NCBI RefSeq assembly: GCF_947331435.1
Contig: NZ_CAMZOF010000002.1
Location: 620,001 to 684,000, forward strand
Source: Pelagibius sp. Alg239-R121
GTDB taxonomy: Bacteria > Pseudomonadota > Alphaproteobacteria > Kiloniellales > Kiloniellaceae
DNA: 64,000 bases
Direction of reading: 5' to 3'
Below, piece after piece: positions 19,076 through 26,918 of the stretch. Within the stretch, counting starts at the first letter, position 1. Each line of letters opens with the position of its first letter. The notes under the pieces are model-generated. The model did no database searches, was not told where the DNA came from, and was given only the letters and a program-made list of their open reading frames with translations. Both the position numbers and the translations under genes were made by a program.

Positions 19076-19459
19076 GTTGTTTTCTCCCTGTTGAATGTGA
19101 CAGCGCCCGCTCGCTCGGTTTCCCTGTTGGTCCAGGTGTTGATCCGATCGTCGCAAGAGGCGGCTGTCTCCCGTGTCCGAGAATGATAGGAAGAACGACA
19201 GTGTATTGTGAAATACGATTTTAAATTAAATTATATCTGTTTTTTTGATTCATACTGACGTATGCCATTGCATCATGAGCACAAAGAAAGACCAACGGTG
19301 GCGTCAGTCAGCTTACCTCTCGCATTACTTAAGCTATATAACCTGGGGTTAGATACCAGCTTCAAACAGGCCTTATCGACCCAAACAACTTCCCTCCGGG
19401 GGAAATTGCTGGGCAGTGGATTGAATCGAATTTTTTGATATCGAGAATCGGAAATATAG
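19076..19459. promoter_or_regulatory. divergent intergenic region between the ABC-pxp unit and lysR
   Basis: This 384-bp region has no convincing gene. Its centre (about 19200-19260) is strongly AT-rich, as expected for divergent promoters. A short inverted repeat GTATT-GTGA-AATAC lies at 19202-19215, a plausible LysR-type operator. ATTATA at 19229-19234 could be a minus-strand -10 box (TATAAT), but no good -35 was found at the right distance. The 119-codon minus-strand frame at 19273-19632 runs into lysR antisense and shows no protein-like features. Confidence 0.4.
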
Positions 19460-20386
19460 ATGGAACCATCTCTTCGGCAAATACGATATTTCATTGCGAC
19501 AGCAAATGCCGGCCAGGTATCGCGCGCGGCCATTGATATCAACGTCTCGCAATCGGCCGTCACTTCGGCGATCAAGTCACTGGAGGAAATTATTGGCGCC
19601 CCGCTGTTTGAGCGGCATCCCGGCGGCGTCAAGCTGACTTACGAAGGCAACCTTTTTCTCGATCACGCCCGGCACATCATCGCAACGGTTGAAGAAGCGG
19701 TCCGCCTGCCTCGCCGCATCCGGGAAGACATCCGCGGCAGCTTCAATCTCGCAGTCAGCTATACGGTCGCAGGTTATTTTCTGCCGGCACATCTGGCTCG
19801 CTTTTCCCGCGGTTTCCCGAACATCGAAGTCAACCTGACCGAGGCTGATCGCGGCGATATCGAGGAAGGCTTGATCTCCGGCGGGTTCGATCTCGCCGTG
19901 ATGCTCACCTCGAATATCATCAATCAGGAAGACCTTTCCTACGACCCCCTTCTGCGGTCGCGCCGCCGGCTCTGGCTGGATGCTCATCATCACTTTCTCA
20001 CCCGCCCCAACGTCTCTCTGCAGGATATTTCAGCAGAGCCCTACATCATGCTGACGGTAGACGAAGCGAGCAACACGGCACAAAGGTACTGGAATCGCAG
20101 CCCGTACCGGCCCGATACGATCTTCCGCACCTCGTCAGTGGAAGCGGTTCGCAGCATGGTCGCGAACGGGATGGGCGTTGCCGTTCTCTCCGACATGGTC
20201 TACCGGCCCTGGTCTCTGGAAGGCCGGCGCGTGGAAGTCATGCCCGTTCAAGACAACATACCCACGATGGATGTTGGACTGGCCTGGTCGAACTCCGCAG
20301 AGCAGAGCGAAGCAGTGCGCGCATTCGTCGAGTTCATGCATCTGGCGATGGGCGCGGAACAACCCTTCAATCGGGACCGTACATAA
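19460..20386 (+). CDS. LysR-family transcriptional regulator
   Basis: The 308-residue protein has an N-terminal winged helix-turn-helix (about 5-64; LRQIRYFIATANAGQVSRAA, then NVSQSAVTSAIKSLEEIIGAPLFER) and a C-terminal two-lobe effector domain (about 90-300; SYTVAGYFLPAHLARF, MVANGMGVAVLSD). It is transcribed away from the ABC-pxp-bioY-molybdenum hydroxylase unit, so autoregulation and control of that unit is the simplest reading. The effector would then be the imported substrate or a product. Its start ATG is the first reasonable one, matching the usual LysR start. Confidence 0.9.
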   Translation: MEPSLRQIRYFIATANAGQVSRAAIDINVSQSAVTSAIKSLEEIIGAPLFERHPGGVKLTYEGNLFLDHARHIIATVEEAVRLPRRIREDIRGSFNLAVSYTVAGYFLPAHLARFSRGFPNIEVNLTEADRGDIEEGLISGGFDLAVMLTSNIINQEDLSYDPLLRSRRRLWLDAHHHFLTRPNVSLQDISAEPYIMLTVDEASNTAQRYWNRSPYRPDTIFRTSSVEAVRSMVANGMGVAVLSDMVYRPWSLEGRRVEVMPVQDNIPTMDVGLAWSNSAEQSEAVRAFVEFMHLAMGAEQPFNRDRT

Positions 20387-20472
20387 CCGGCGATGTGACC
20401 TTCACTTCCGCATCGTACAAAAGAGCAGACTGTCAGGCGACGCTTAAGCAGAAAGAGCGGCCAACGGCAGCG

Positions 20473-21108
20473 CTAGGCATCACGCCTCTCGTCATCCGCA
20501 TCTTCATCGAGCATCCGATGCAGAATCGTTTTCCAATTACTGCGAAGGCCATCGTAGTATTCGGCATCATTGCGCACGATAGTCTGGACGCCCATGCCGC
20601 GCATCAAACAAAGCGTCGTGTTGAGGAGGATCTGAACCTTATGTGGTGAGGTCTTGCGGTAAGTGAAGAATTGCGACCAAATCTCGTTCAGAGATTTATG
20701 AAAGTTCAAGCTGACCGGAATGACCGCCTCGCGCAGCTTCTCGTCGGTGCGCGCGCTAGACAGGAAATCGATGGTGATCATGAACAGCCGGCCTGAAAAC
20801 CGACTCCAGAGGTAATCAACGAAATCGTCGATAGTCAGTTTCTTATGAGCGTAATCGTCGGCAATCCCGCGCAAGTCAGTGATTTCAGCCTCCAACAAAC
20901 TCTCGACGGCTGAGCCGATCAGCACCTCCTTGGTAGGAAAGTGATGCAGCATCGCGCCTCGGGAAACACCGGCACGACTGGCGATTTCCGTTGTCGAGGC
21001 GTTCTGATACCCGAGCTCGTGGATGGAATCGAGTGTCGCTGTCAGAATTCTCTCACGCATGCGCGCAGAGCGAGCTTCCTGCTTGCTCAACTTAACGGGT
21101 GCATTCAT
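20473..21108 (-). CDS. TetR-family transcriptional regulator
   Basis: The 211-residue protein has an N-terminal TetR helix-turn-helix (about 15-62; RMRERILTATLDSIHELGYQ then TTEIASRAGVSRGAMLHHFP) and an alpha-helical ligand domain resembling the BetI/TetR_C group. The longer frame to 21156 adds 16 unlikely residues; MNAPVKLSKQEARSARMRER at 21108 is chosen. It lies 254 bp behind the amidohydrolase gene of the TRAP operon, same strand, and converges with lysR. It probably represses the TRAP-amidohydrolase operon; a palindrome at the dctP promoter is a candidate site. Confidence 0.88.
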   Translation of the reverse strand: MNAPVKLSKQEARSARMRERILTATLDSIHELGYQNASTTEIASRAGVSRGAMLHHFPTKEVLIGSAVESLLEAEITDLRGIADDYAHKKLTIDDFVDYLWSRFSGRLFMITIDFLSSARTDEKLREAVIPVSLNFHKSLNEIWSQFFTYRKTSPHKVQILLNTTLCLMRGMGVQTIVRNDAEYYDGLRSNWKTILHRMLDEDADDERRDA

Positions 21109-21362
21109 CTTTGATCTTTCTTGGAAGGTATCTCTAATCGCCGCCCAAAGTACCACGTCCGTGATCAGGCTCGAAACTCATCGGATCCCTATTTTTGGCA
21201 CCCCTGATTTCCCCAACCTTAATCTCCCAACCGATCGGAGCGGCTCAGATGACCGCGGCGATCGCTGTGGAGTCTGCTCCACAGAGTTGAGGCCTCAATC
21301 GGTGTCAACAATCACGAATAACTGCATTCTCAAGTCTGCGAATCCTGCTGACCCTCGTTCTT
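21109..21362. other. intergenic region upstream of tetR with a perfect 8-bp inverted repeat
   Basis: No gene is seen in these 254 bp. The main element is CTGTGGAG-TCTG-CTCCACAG at 21265-21284, a perfect inverted repeat with a four-base spacer. It is 80 bp beyond the amidohydrolase stop and 157 bp before the tetR start. There is no T-run after it on either strand, so it is not a classical intrinsic terminator; it could be a TetR operator or an mRNA 3-prime-end hairpin. Confidence 0.45.
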
Positions 21363-22595
21363 TCAAAGTGCGTTACGAAAGATGACACCGTCCTTAGCGA
21401 CGAATTTCAGATAACGGTCGGGCTCCTGCAGAACGGTGATGTCGGAAAGCGGGTCGCCTTCGACGGCAATGAGATCGGCGCGGGCTCCCGGCACGACCTC
21501 GCCGATTTCTCCCTCCAACTGGAATAACTCAGCCGCGTTCACGGTAGCCGATCGGATGATCTCGGCCGGAGTCTGAAAGGCACTGCGAATCTTAAACTCG
21601 AGCAACTGGTGCCTGTGCATCGGTCCCAAAAGGTCGGTCCCGAAGACCATCTTCACACCCCGCGAATGAGCGTGTGCGTGAGTCTTATGTCCTGCCTCAA
21701 CGATTTCGAACACCTTGTCGCACATATGCTTGGGCATTCCGCCGGCGACACCTTCCGCACCGAGCACCTCGTGCGTCGACATGGTCGGCACCAGAAAAGC
21801 TTTCTTCTCCAATAGGAGGTCGATCGTCGAATCGTCGATGAGGTTACCGTGTTCGATCGAGCGAACCCCGCATTCCAACGCGCGATTGGCGGCGCGGGCA
21901 GTGTAGACATGCGCGGCAACATAGGTTTCCGCCGCTTCTGCTTCCTCGACGGCTGCGATAATTTCCTCGCGTGCGAACTGAGTGTTTCCAATACGGTCTG
22001 TCGGCGAGGACACACCGCCGGACGCCATAATCTTGATGAAATGCGCTCCCTTGCGCAGCTCCTCCCGGCAAGCTTTACGGACCTCCGGCACGCCGTCCGC
22101 TACCCGGCCAAGACCAGCGCAACAAGTACTGGCTTCCCAGTCCTCTCCCTTATCGCGCATGTCTGCATGGCCGCCGGTCTGCGAAATCGCATGACCGCTG
22201 AATAGAACACGCGGACCAATCAGATAACCTTCCTCGACGGCCTGCACCAGGCCATGGTCGGCGCCACCGCAATCCCGGACTGTTGTGAAGCCGCGCATCA
22301 GCATGCCCGATAAAATCTGACCTGCGCGTGCGGTCACATACATGGGCGACCAGCGCATCAGGTCAGGAAAACTTGCTGTCGCCGCGACGACATGAACATG
22401 CGCATCGCAAAGACCTGGCATCAATGTGGCCCCATCAAGATCGACAACATCTTCACCTTGGGACACGGGGGAAGATGATACCTCCCGAATGCGGCCACCT
22501 TCGATGTAAAGGTTCGTCGCACCGGTCAGCTTACCCGCGCGCACGTCGAGAAGATTTGCATTGTTCAAAGTCAGGCTTCTCGGAGTCTGTGTCAT
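21363..22595 (-). CDS. metal-dependent amidohydrolase (imidazolonepropionase/Xaa-Pro dipeptidase-like)
   Basis: This amidohydrolase-superfamily protein has a small beta-sandwich formed by both termini around a TIM barrel. Metal-binding positions are visible: HVH at about 66-68, the Lys in HFIKIMASGG (probably carboxylated), His in AAHVYTARA, His in SIEHGNLID and Asp in VFGTDLLG. The family hydrolyses cyclic or linear amides, dipeptides or organophosphates. The ATG at 22595 (410 residues) directly follows the GAF-protein stop; an upstream ATG at 22616 lacks an SD. It is the last gene of the TRAP operon, so it probably acts on the imported compound, which cannot be named. Confidence 0.85.
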   Translation of the reverse strand: MTQTPRSLTLNNANLLDVRAGKLTGATNLYIEGGRIREVSSSPVSQGEDVVDLDGATLMPGLCDAHVHVVAATASFPDLMRWSPMYVTARAGQILSGMLMRGFTTVRDCGGADHGLVQAVEEGYLIGPRVLFSGHAISQTGGHADMRDKGEDWEASTCCAGLGRVADGVPEVRKACREELRKGAHFIKIMASGGVSSPTDRIGNTQFAREEIIAAVEEAEAAETYVAAHVYTARAANRALECGVRSIEHGNLIDDSTIDLLLEKKAFLVPTMSTHEVLGAEGVAGGMPKHMCDKVFEIVEAGHKTHAHAHSRGVKMVFGTDLLGPMHRHQLLEFKIRSAFQTPAEIIRSATVNAAELFQLEGEIGEVVPGARADLIAVEGDPLSDITVLQEPDRYLKFVAKDGVIFRNAL

Positions 22596-22596
22596 C

Positions 22597-23154
22597 TTAT
22601 GAGATTCTCGTTTCATGATTTGATGAGTGTTCGGATGGGTACTGCACCAGAAGAGGTGTCAGCAAAGCTGCAAGTATGCTTCCGGCCTGCAGATGGCCGT
22701 CATGATAGTATCCCGATTGGTGAGTGAGGTTTATCGTTCCCAAGGTCTCACCGGAGAGCCGCATCGGTAGGTTCAGGGCCGATTCCAGGCCCATTCCGAT
22801 AATCGTCTCGTGATCGGGATAAGCCCAACGGACAGCGTCCGCATCCGGGCCAACAAAGGGTTTCCCGCGCTTGAGGACCAATTCGCCCCAGGGCGTCGGC
22901 CCCATGGGCTTAGTTCCACCGACCGGGTAGGCATCAGGTTTGTTGGTATAGAGCCGTGCGACTTCGCCGCGTTCCTCAACGTAACGAAGCACCGTAAACA
23001 TACGGTGTCCGATGACTTCGCCAAAAACCGCATCAGCCTGCGCCCAGACCTCATCGATGCGACGAACGTTAGCCACGGCTTCGGCCAGACTTGCCATCGA
23101 ACCGAGGAAATCCCCTGAGCCGCTCGTTGTTGTTGCAATCTTGGTCTCAGTCAT
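22597..23154 (-). CDS. GAF-domain protein of the TRAP operon
   Basis: A 185-residue soluble protein. Residues about 25-165 look like a GAF domain (GHRMFTVLRYVEERGEVARL, LVLKRGKPFVGPDADAVRWA, ALNLPMRLSGETLGTINLTH). No output domain is attached. The long frame to 23370 is rejected: the ATG at 23154 overlaps the dctM stop as ATGA. It lies between dctM and the amidohydrolase gene. GAF domains bind small molecules, and some stand-alone ones are found with hydrolase genes; whether it senses the TRAP substrate or acts as an enzyme partner is unknown. Confidence 0.75.
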   Translation of the reverse strand: MTETKIATTTSGSGDFLGSMASLAEAVANVRRIDEVWAQADAVFGEVIGHRMFTVLRYVEERGEVARLYTNKPDAYPVGGTKPMGPTPWGELVLKRGKPFVGPDADAVRWAYPDHETIIGMGLESALNLPMRLSGETLGTINLTHQSGYYHDGHLQAGSILAALLTPLLVQYPSEHSSNHETRIS

Positions 23155-24464
23155 CGTCCAGTCACCTGTTCGGGAAGCCAAAGGGCGATTTGCGGAAAAG
23201 CCGTTAACAGGATCACACCAAGGCAAAGCAGCAAAAAGAACGGAAAGGCAGCCTTCGCGATCTGTCCAATCGACATCTTGGTCAGGCCCTGAAGCACAAA
23301 GAGGTTGAAACCGACCGGCGGCGTAATGGTGGCCAGTTCGACCATCAGGATCAGGAAAATTCCAAACCACAGAGGATCAAAGCCGGCCTGCAAGATAAGA
23401 GGGAGTGTGATAGGCAGAGTCATAACCGTGATCGAGATACCTTCCAGGCAGAGTCCTAAGAGAATGTAGAACAGCGAAAGCATCGCGATGAGCGCGTAGG
23501 GCGACAGCTCAAGACCAGCAATCAGCGCCGCGACGCTTTGCGGCAAGTGCAGATAGCCCATGGTGGTGGACAAAAGAGCGGCGGCTAGAACCAGCGAAAC
23601 CACCATGGCCGACATCTTCACCGCGCTCATCAGAGACTCGGTGAAGAGCCGGAAGTTCAACTGGCCGATCACTGCCGTCATGATCAGGGTAGCTGCAACG
23701 CCGATGGCCGCCGCCTCGGAGGGCGTCGCAAGCCCCGAATAAATCGACCCCAGGACGATGAAGACGAGTAAGAGCACGGGCATCAGATTGCCGAAGTCGC
23801 GCCAGGCGACAGGTCGCATGCGTTCAACCGGCGCGTCCGCCGCGATCGCGGGTATCACAGACGTGCGTACCGCGATAAAGGTAGAATAGAGCGCCGCGAT
23901 CATCAGTCCGGGCAGAATGCCAGCGGTGAAAAGCGCGATGATCGATACCTCGGCCAGGATTCCGTATACGATCATGACGATGGAAGGCGGGATCAGCAGT
24001 CCAAGACTTCCGGCGCCCGCCAGCGATCCCACAGCGATAGTCTGATCGTAGTGGCGACGGGACAGCTCCTCCAGAGAGATTTTTCCAACCGTGACGGTCG
24101 TTGCTGTGCTCGACCCGCTGACCGCCGCAAAGAGCGTGCAGCCGATTATATTGGTGTGTAGCAGGCGACCCGGAATCCGATCAACCATTGGTGCTAAGCC
24201 GCTGAACAACCGATTCGAGATATCTGTGCGGAAAATGATGTCGCCCATCCAGATGAACATCGGAATCGCCGCGAGTTCCCAGGCGCTCGCGCTACGCAGC
24301 AGGATACGCGCGGTAATCGAGCCGATTTTGTCGACATGGAATCCCAGAACAAAAAGCTGCACGGTCACGGCTACCATGATAAGCCCCACGAAGACCCAGA
24401 TACCGATACCCAGATAGAAGAAGATCAGAAGCAGGACCACAATGCCGGCGCCGAGTTCGGTCAT
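23151..24464 (-). CDS. dctM: TRAP transporter large permease (DctM)
   Basis: The approximately 437-residue inner-membrane protein has about 12 hydrophobic segments and typical DctM features: AVSGSSTATTVTVGKI near the first third, LGLLIPPSIVMIVYGILAEV, and ITPPVGFNLFVLQGL near the end. It couples import to the ion gradient together with DctQ and the periplasmic DctP. The frame opens at 24494, but the ATG at 24464 has a GAGAGGG SD and starts MTELGAGIVVLLLIFF, with no overlap into dctQ. Second gene of the dctP-dctQ-dctM order is dctQ, just upstream. Confidence 0.93.
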   Translation of the reverse strand: MTELGAGIVVLLLIFFYLGIGIWVFVGLIMVAVTVQLFVLGFHVDKIGSITARILLRSASAWELAAIPMFIWMGDIIFRTDISNRLFSGLAPMVDRIPGRLLHTNIIGCTLFAAVSGSSTATTVTVGKISLEELSRRHYDQTIAVGSLAGAGSLGLLIPPSIVMIVYGILAEVSIIALFTAGILPGLMIAALYSTFIAVRTSVIPAIAADAPVERMRPVAWRDFGNLMPVLLLVFIVLGSIYSGLATPSEAAAIGVAATLIMTAVIGQLNFRLFTESLMSAVKMSAMVVSLVLAAALLSTTMGYLHLPQSVAALIAGLELSPYALIAMLSLFYILLGLCLEGISITVMTLPITLPLILQAGFDPLWFGIFLILMVELATITPPVGFNLFVLQGLTKMSIGQIAKAAFPFFLLLCLGVILLTAFPQIALWLPEQVTGR

Positions 24465-24474
24465 GACAGCCCTC

Positions 24475-24978
24475 TCACAGTTCTTCCTGTGCATCGAGGA
24501 TCGGCGCCCCGCGCGCGTAGCGCAGCGTGAGCAGAAGAAACTGCAGCACCAGAATCACAATTCCCAGAAGCAAGGTGAATTCGGGAATCCACAGCGGGAC
24601 TTCTGCCACGGAATTACTCACGGTCCCGCGCAGGAAATCGCGCAGGAACAACTTGCCGAAATAGAACGCGATCACAGAGAACAGAATGGTGCCGAGCGCG
24701 CAGGACAACACTTCAATAACTCGCCTTGGAACAGACCCGACGTTGGCCAGCACAAGATTTACCCTGATGAAGACATTATCCTTCAAGGCTGCGGCAAAGG
24801 ATAGGAACGTCATGGTGGCAACGCCGTAGCCGATAAATTCATCGAGGACATAAGTCGAAGACGCGAAGGCGCTGCGCAGAAGGATCTCGTAGAGAATCAG
24901 GACCACCATAGCGACGAGGATGCAACAGGCACCTGTAGCAGCGACCCGGGCAAGATTGTCGATCAAGCGGCCTAACAT
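24475..24978 (-). CDS. dctQ: TRAP transporter small permease (DctQ)
   Basis: The 167-residue membrane protein has four hydrophobic helices and the DctQ pattern RVNLVLANVGSVPRRVIEVL between helices 2 and 3. It pairs with the DctM encoded 10 bp downstream. A 130-bp gap, with no clear terminator, separates it from dctP upstream. Confidence 0.9.
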   Translation of the reverse strand: MLGRLIDNLARVAATGACCILVAMVVLILYEILLRSAFASSTYVLDEFIGYGVATMTFLSFAAALKDNVFIRVNLVLANVGSVPRRVIEVLSCALGTILFSVIAFYFGKLFLRDFLRGTVSNSVAEVPLWIPEFTLLLGIVILVLQFLLLTLRYARGAPILDAQEEL

Positions 24979-25108
24979 CGCTTCCCCATTTTTCCATTCA
25001 CTACAGCAGACTGTTCCACAAGCCTTTGTTCCGGCGCAGCCACGATCCGCGCCGGGGCGGCTTCACCGAAGCTCACCCAGTCGAGAATCAGCAACAAGAT
25101 AGCGCTGC

Positions 25109-26137
25109 TTAGTTGTTGGTGCGCTTCCTGTATTCGGCGATGATGGAAGCCCCGCGATCGCCGGTTTTCGCCAGCCACTCGTCCAGAACCGCGCCACCGG
25201 CTTTCCCCAGGTCCTGCAGGAAATTATCGCTGAGCTCAGTCGCAATAATACCGCCTTCGCCCTTGAGGATATCGTAGTTCCTTTGGGTGCGCCCGACGAC
25301 CTCCGCCCAATTCCGGGCCGAGGCCTCATCAGCCGCCGCCATGACCGCGGCCTGCAACTCAGGCGACAACGCGTCGTAAGTTTCCATGTTCATGTGAACG
25401 AAGTTGAGCGGTACCGCGTAGTTGATTTCGGTAAAATGAGGCGTGTGTTGAACGAACTTTTGAGTGACCCCACCTTCGGCCGATGTAAGGACCGCAGAAA
25501 TGCCACCGGTCGCCAGCTGAGGCACCACATCCGCCCAGGCGAGTTGGATTGGTGCGGCGCCGATGGCCTTGAACGTCTTGGTTCCACTTGGATCGTAGGT
25601 CCGGATTTTCACCGCATCGAGATCCGCGGCGGATCCGATGGCCTTTTTCGCCCAGATTCCAGACGCCGGCCAAGGCGAGGCGTAGAGAACTTTCTGCCCG
25701 CCTGCTTCGAAGATCTTTTCATATTCCGGCATGGCAACGTCCATCAGGACGCGGGCATCGTCGACTGTCTTGGCAAGGAATGGCAGAGATGAAAGCAGCA
25801 TGAATGGGTCGATCCCACCCAAAAAGTTACCGGGCGTATCGGCAATCTCGACCGCACCGTCACTCACGGCATCAAAATGGTCTTTCGATTTGTATCCGAG
25901 TGCGCCACCGGTATGGACGGTGACTTTGATTTCGCCGTTGGTAAGCTTGGCGATGGCGTCCGCGAAGACGACATTGCCTTCGCCGTGAATACTGGTCGCC
26001 CCGTAAGCATTGGCGAGATTCCAGTTTTCGGCGGCGCCGACAGTTCCAGCGCTCAGCAAAAATCCGACGGATGTCAGTACGGCCCCCATGAGCCGGGCCC
26101 GGCGACGGCTTATCATACTCTCAAACTGAGTGTTCAT
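25109..26137 (-). CDS. dctP: TRAP transporter substrate-binding protein (DctP)
   Basis: The 342-residue periplasmic protein starts MNTQFESMISRRRARLMGAV, with an arginine-rich n-region followed by a hydrophobic stretch and AGTVGAAENW; a signal peptide of roughly 35 residues. DctP features include GALGYKSKDHFDAVSDGAVE near 80, GIWAKKAIGSAADLDAVKIR near 170 (the family's conserved Arg that binds a carboxylate) and AQLATGGISAVLTSAEGG-like placement. The 22 extra codons of the longest frame are dropped because the ATG at 26137 has a GGGAGAGGGG SD. Ligand probably a carboxylate or a carboxylated amide, judged from the family and the amidohydrolase gene. Confidence 0.92.
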   Translation of the reverse strand: MNTQFESMISRRRARLMGAVLTSVGFLLSAGTVGAAENWNLANAYGATSIHGEGNVVFADAIAKLTNGEIKVTVHTGGALGYKSKDHFDAVSDGAVEIADTPGNFLGGIDPFMLLSSLPFLAKTVDDARVLMDVAMPEYEKIFEAGGQKVLYASPWPASGIWAKKAIGSAADLDAVKIRTYDPSGTKTFKAIGAAPIQLAWADVVPQLATGGISAVLTSAEGGVTQKFVQHTPHFTEINYAVPLNFVHMNMETYDALSPELQAAVMAAADEASARNWAEVVGRTQRNYDILKGEGGIIATELSDNFLQDLGKAGGAVLDEWLAKTGDRGASIIAEYRKRTNN

Positions 26138-26358
26138 TGCCCCTCTCCCTGATTTGCGCCCGGTCTGCCGGACATTCTTCATATTTGAGTTTAAATTCTG
26201 CATATTTATAAAAAAACAGTCAATACTGTTTCTTTTTTTGATTTACTTTTGCATTACCTTCAATCAACATAATAATTATAAATAACAACACTTTAGCTCG
26301 ATATTTCTTTGACTTGCCGACGATGCGCCAGCTTGAACCGAGGGGCGGTTTTGGACAA
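26138..26358. promoter_or_regulatory. dctP promoter region with overlapping palindrome
   Basis: AT-rich gap between dctP and the end of the tail cluster. On the minus strand TTGACT (26218-26223) and CAGAAT (26195-26200) are 17 bp apart, a fair sigma70 promoter for dctP with a leader of about 40-50 bases. A palindrome AAACAGT-CAAT-ACTGTTT at 26214-26231 covers the -35 box, the position expected for a repressor operator; TetR (20473-21108) is the local candidate. No transcription terminator for the tail operon is obvious, only a weak AACCG/CGGTT stem near 26340. Confidence 0.5.
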
Positions 26359-26895
26359 TCAGCCCTTTCCCGCGAGCTTTTTTAAACGATCGATCTCGGT
26401 AAAGGCCTGTTTGAAGGCTTTGTCGTATCTGCTTTTACGTTGCGATGATTTCGCGGTCCGGTCTTTTACCGCCGCTGCAGTCTTGGCCAGAATCTTGGTG
26501 CTTCCGGGAATCGCGGTCCGTACCTGCTTGATTAAGGCTTTGTCGGCGAGGCGATCTGTCGTAGCCTTATCCGAAGCTCCGCTACGCTCGAATTGTTCTT
26601 CCAGCATCTGCGCGGCAAGTTCCATGCGCAGCTTCGTCTCGTCCAAAGCCCCGTCCAGATCTGCCGTCGTCTTGGTAACACGCTCGGTCGTTGCCAAGCC
26701 CACATCCGACGGGACGATAATGACTCTGCCGGTACGAAATGCCTTTTTGTCCGATAGGCTGGGATTGGCACGTAAGAGCGCGCGCTCTGCGCGGCGCTGG
26801 GCGTCAGTATTGTTGCGCCCTTCGATCACATAGACACGTTGGGCAAGGGTCGAGATGCTCTTTTCACGTCCCAGTTTTGCAACGGCGGCTGCCAT
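26359..26895 (-). CDS. uncharacterised LysM-like protein, last gene of the tail cluster
   Basis: The 178-residue protein is not confidently assignable. Residues about 15-65 show a LysM/tail-protein-X-like pattern (TLAQRVYVIEG, LLRANPSLSD, FRTGRVIIVPSDVG). The remainder is highly charged, Lys- and Arg-rich and probably alpha-helical or coiled-coil. The ATG has a GCGAGGAGAC SD and sits 23 bp behind the DUF6519 gene, so it belongs to the tail operon. It could be a small tail-associated or peptidoglycan-contacting factor. Function unknown. Confidence 0.6.
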   Translation of the reverse strand: MAAAVAKLGREKSISTLAQRVYVIEGRNNTDAQRRAERALLRANPSLSDKKAFRTGRVIIVPSDVGLATTERVTKTTADLDGALDETKLRMELAAQMLEEQFERSGASDKATTDRLADKALIKQVRTAIPGSTKILAKTAAAVKDRTAKSSQRKSRYDKAFKQAFTEIDRLKKLAGKG

Positions 26896-26918
26896 AGTCG
26901 GTCTCCTCGCTTCGCAAG

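Noticed and set aside
19273-19632. Possible transposase remnant or gene on the minus strand
   Set aside because: The frame runs antisense into lysR, lacks an SD, and shows no inverted repeats or transposase motifs.
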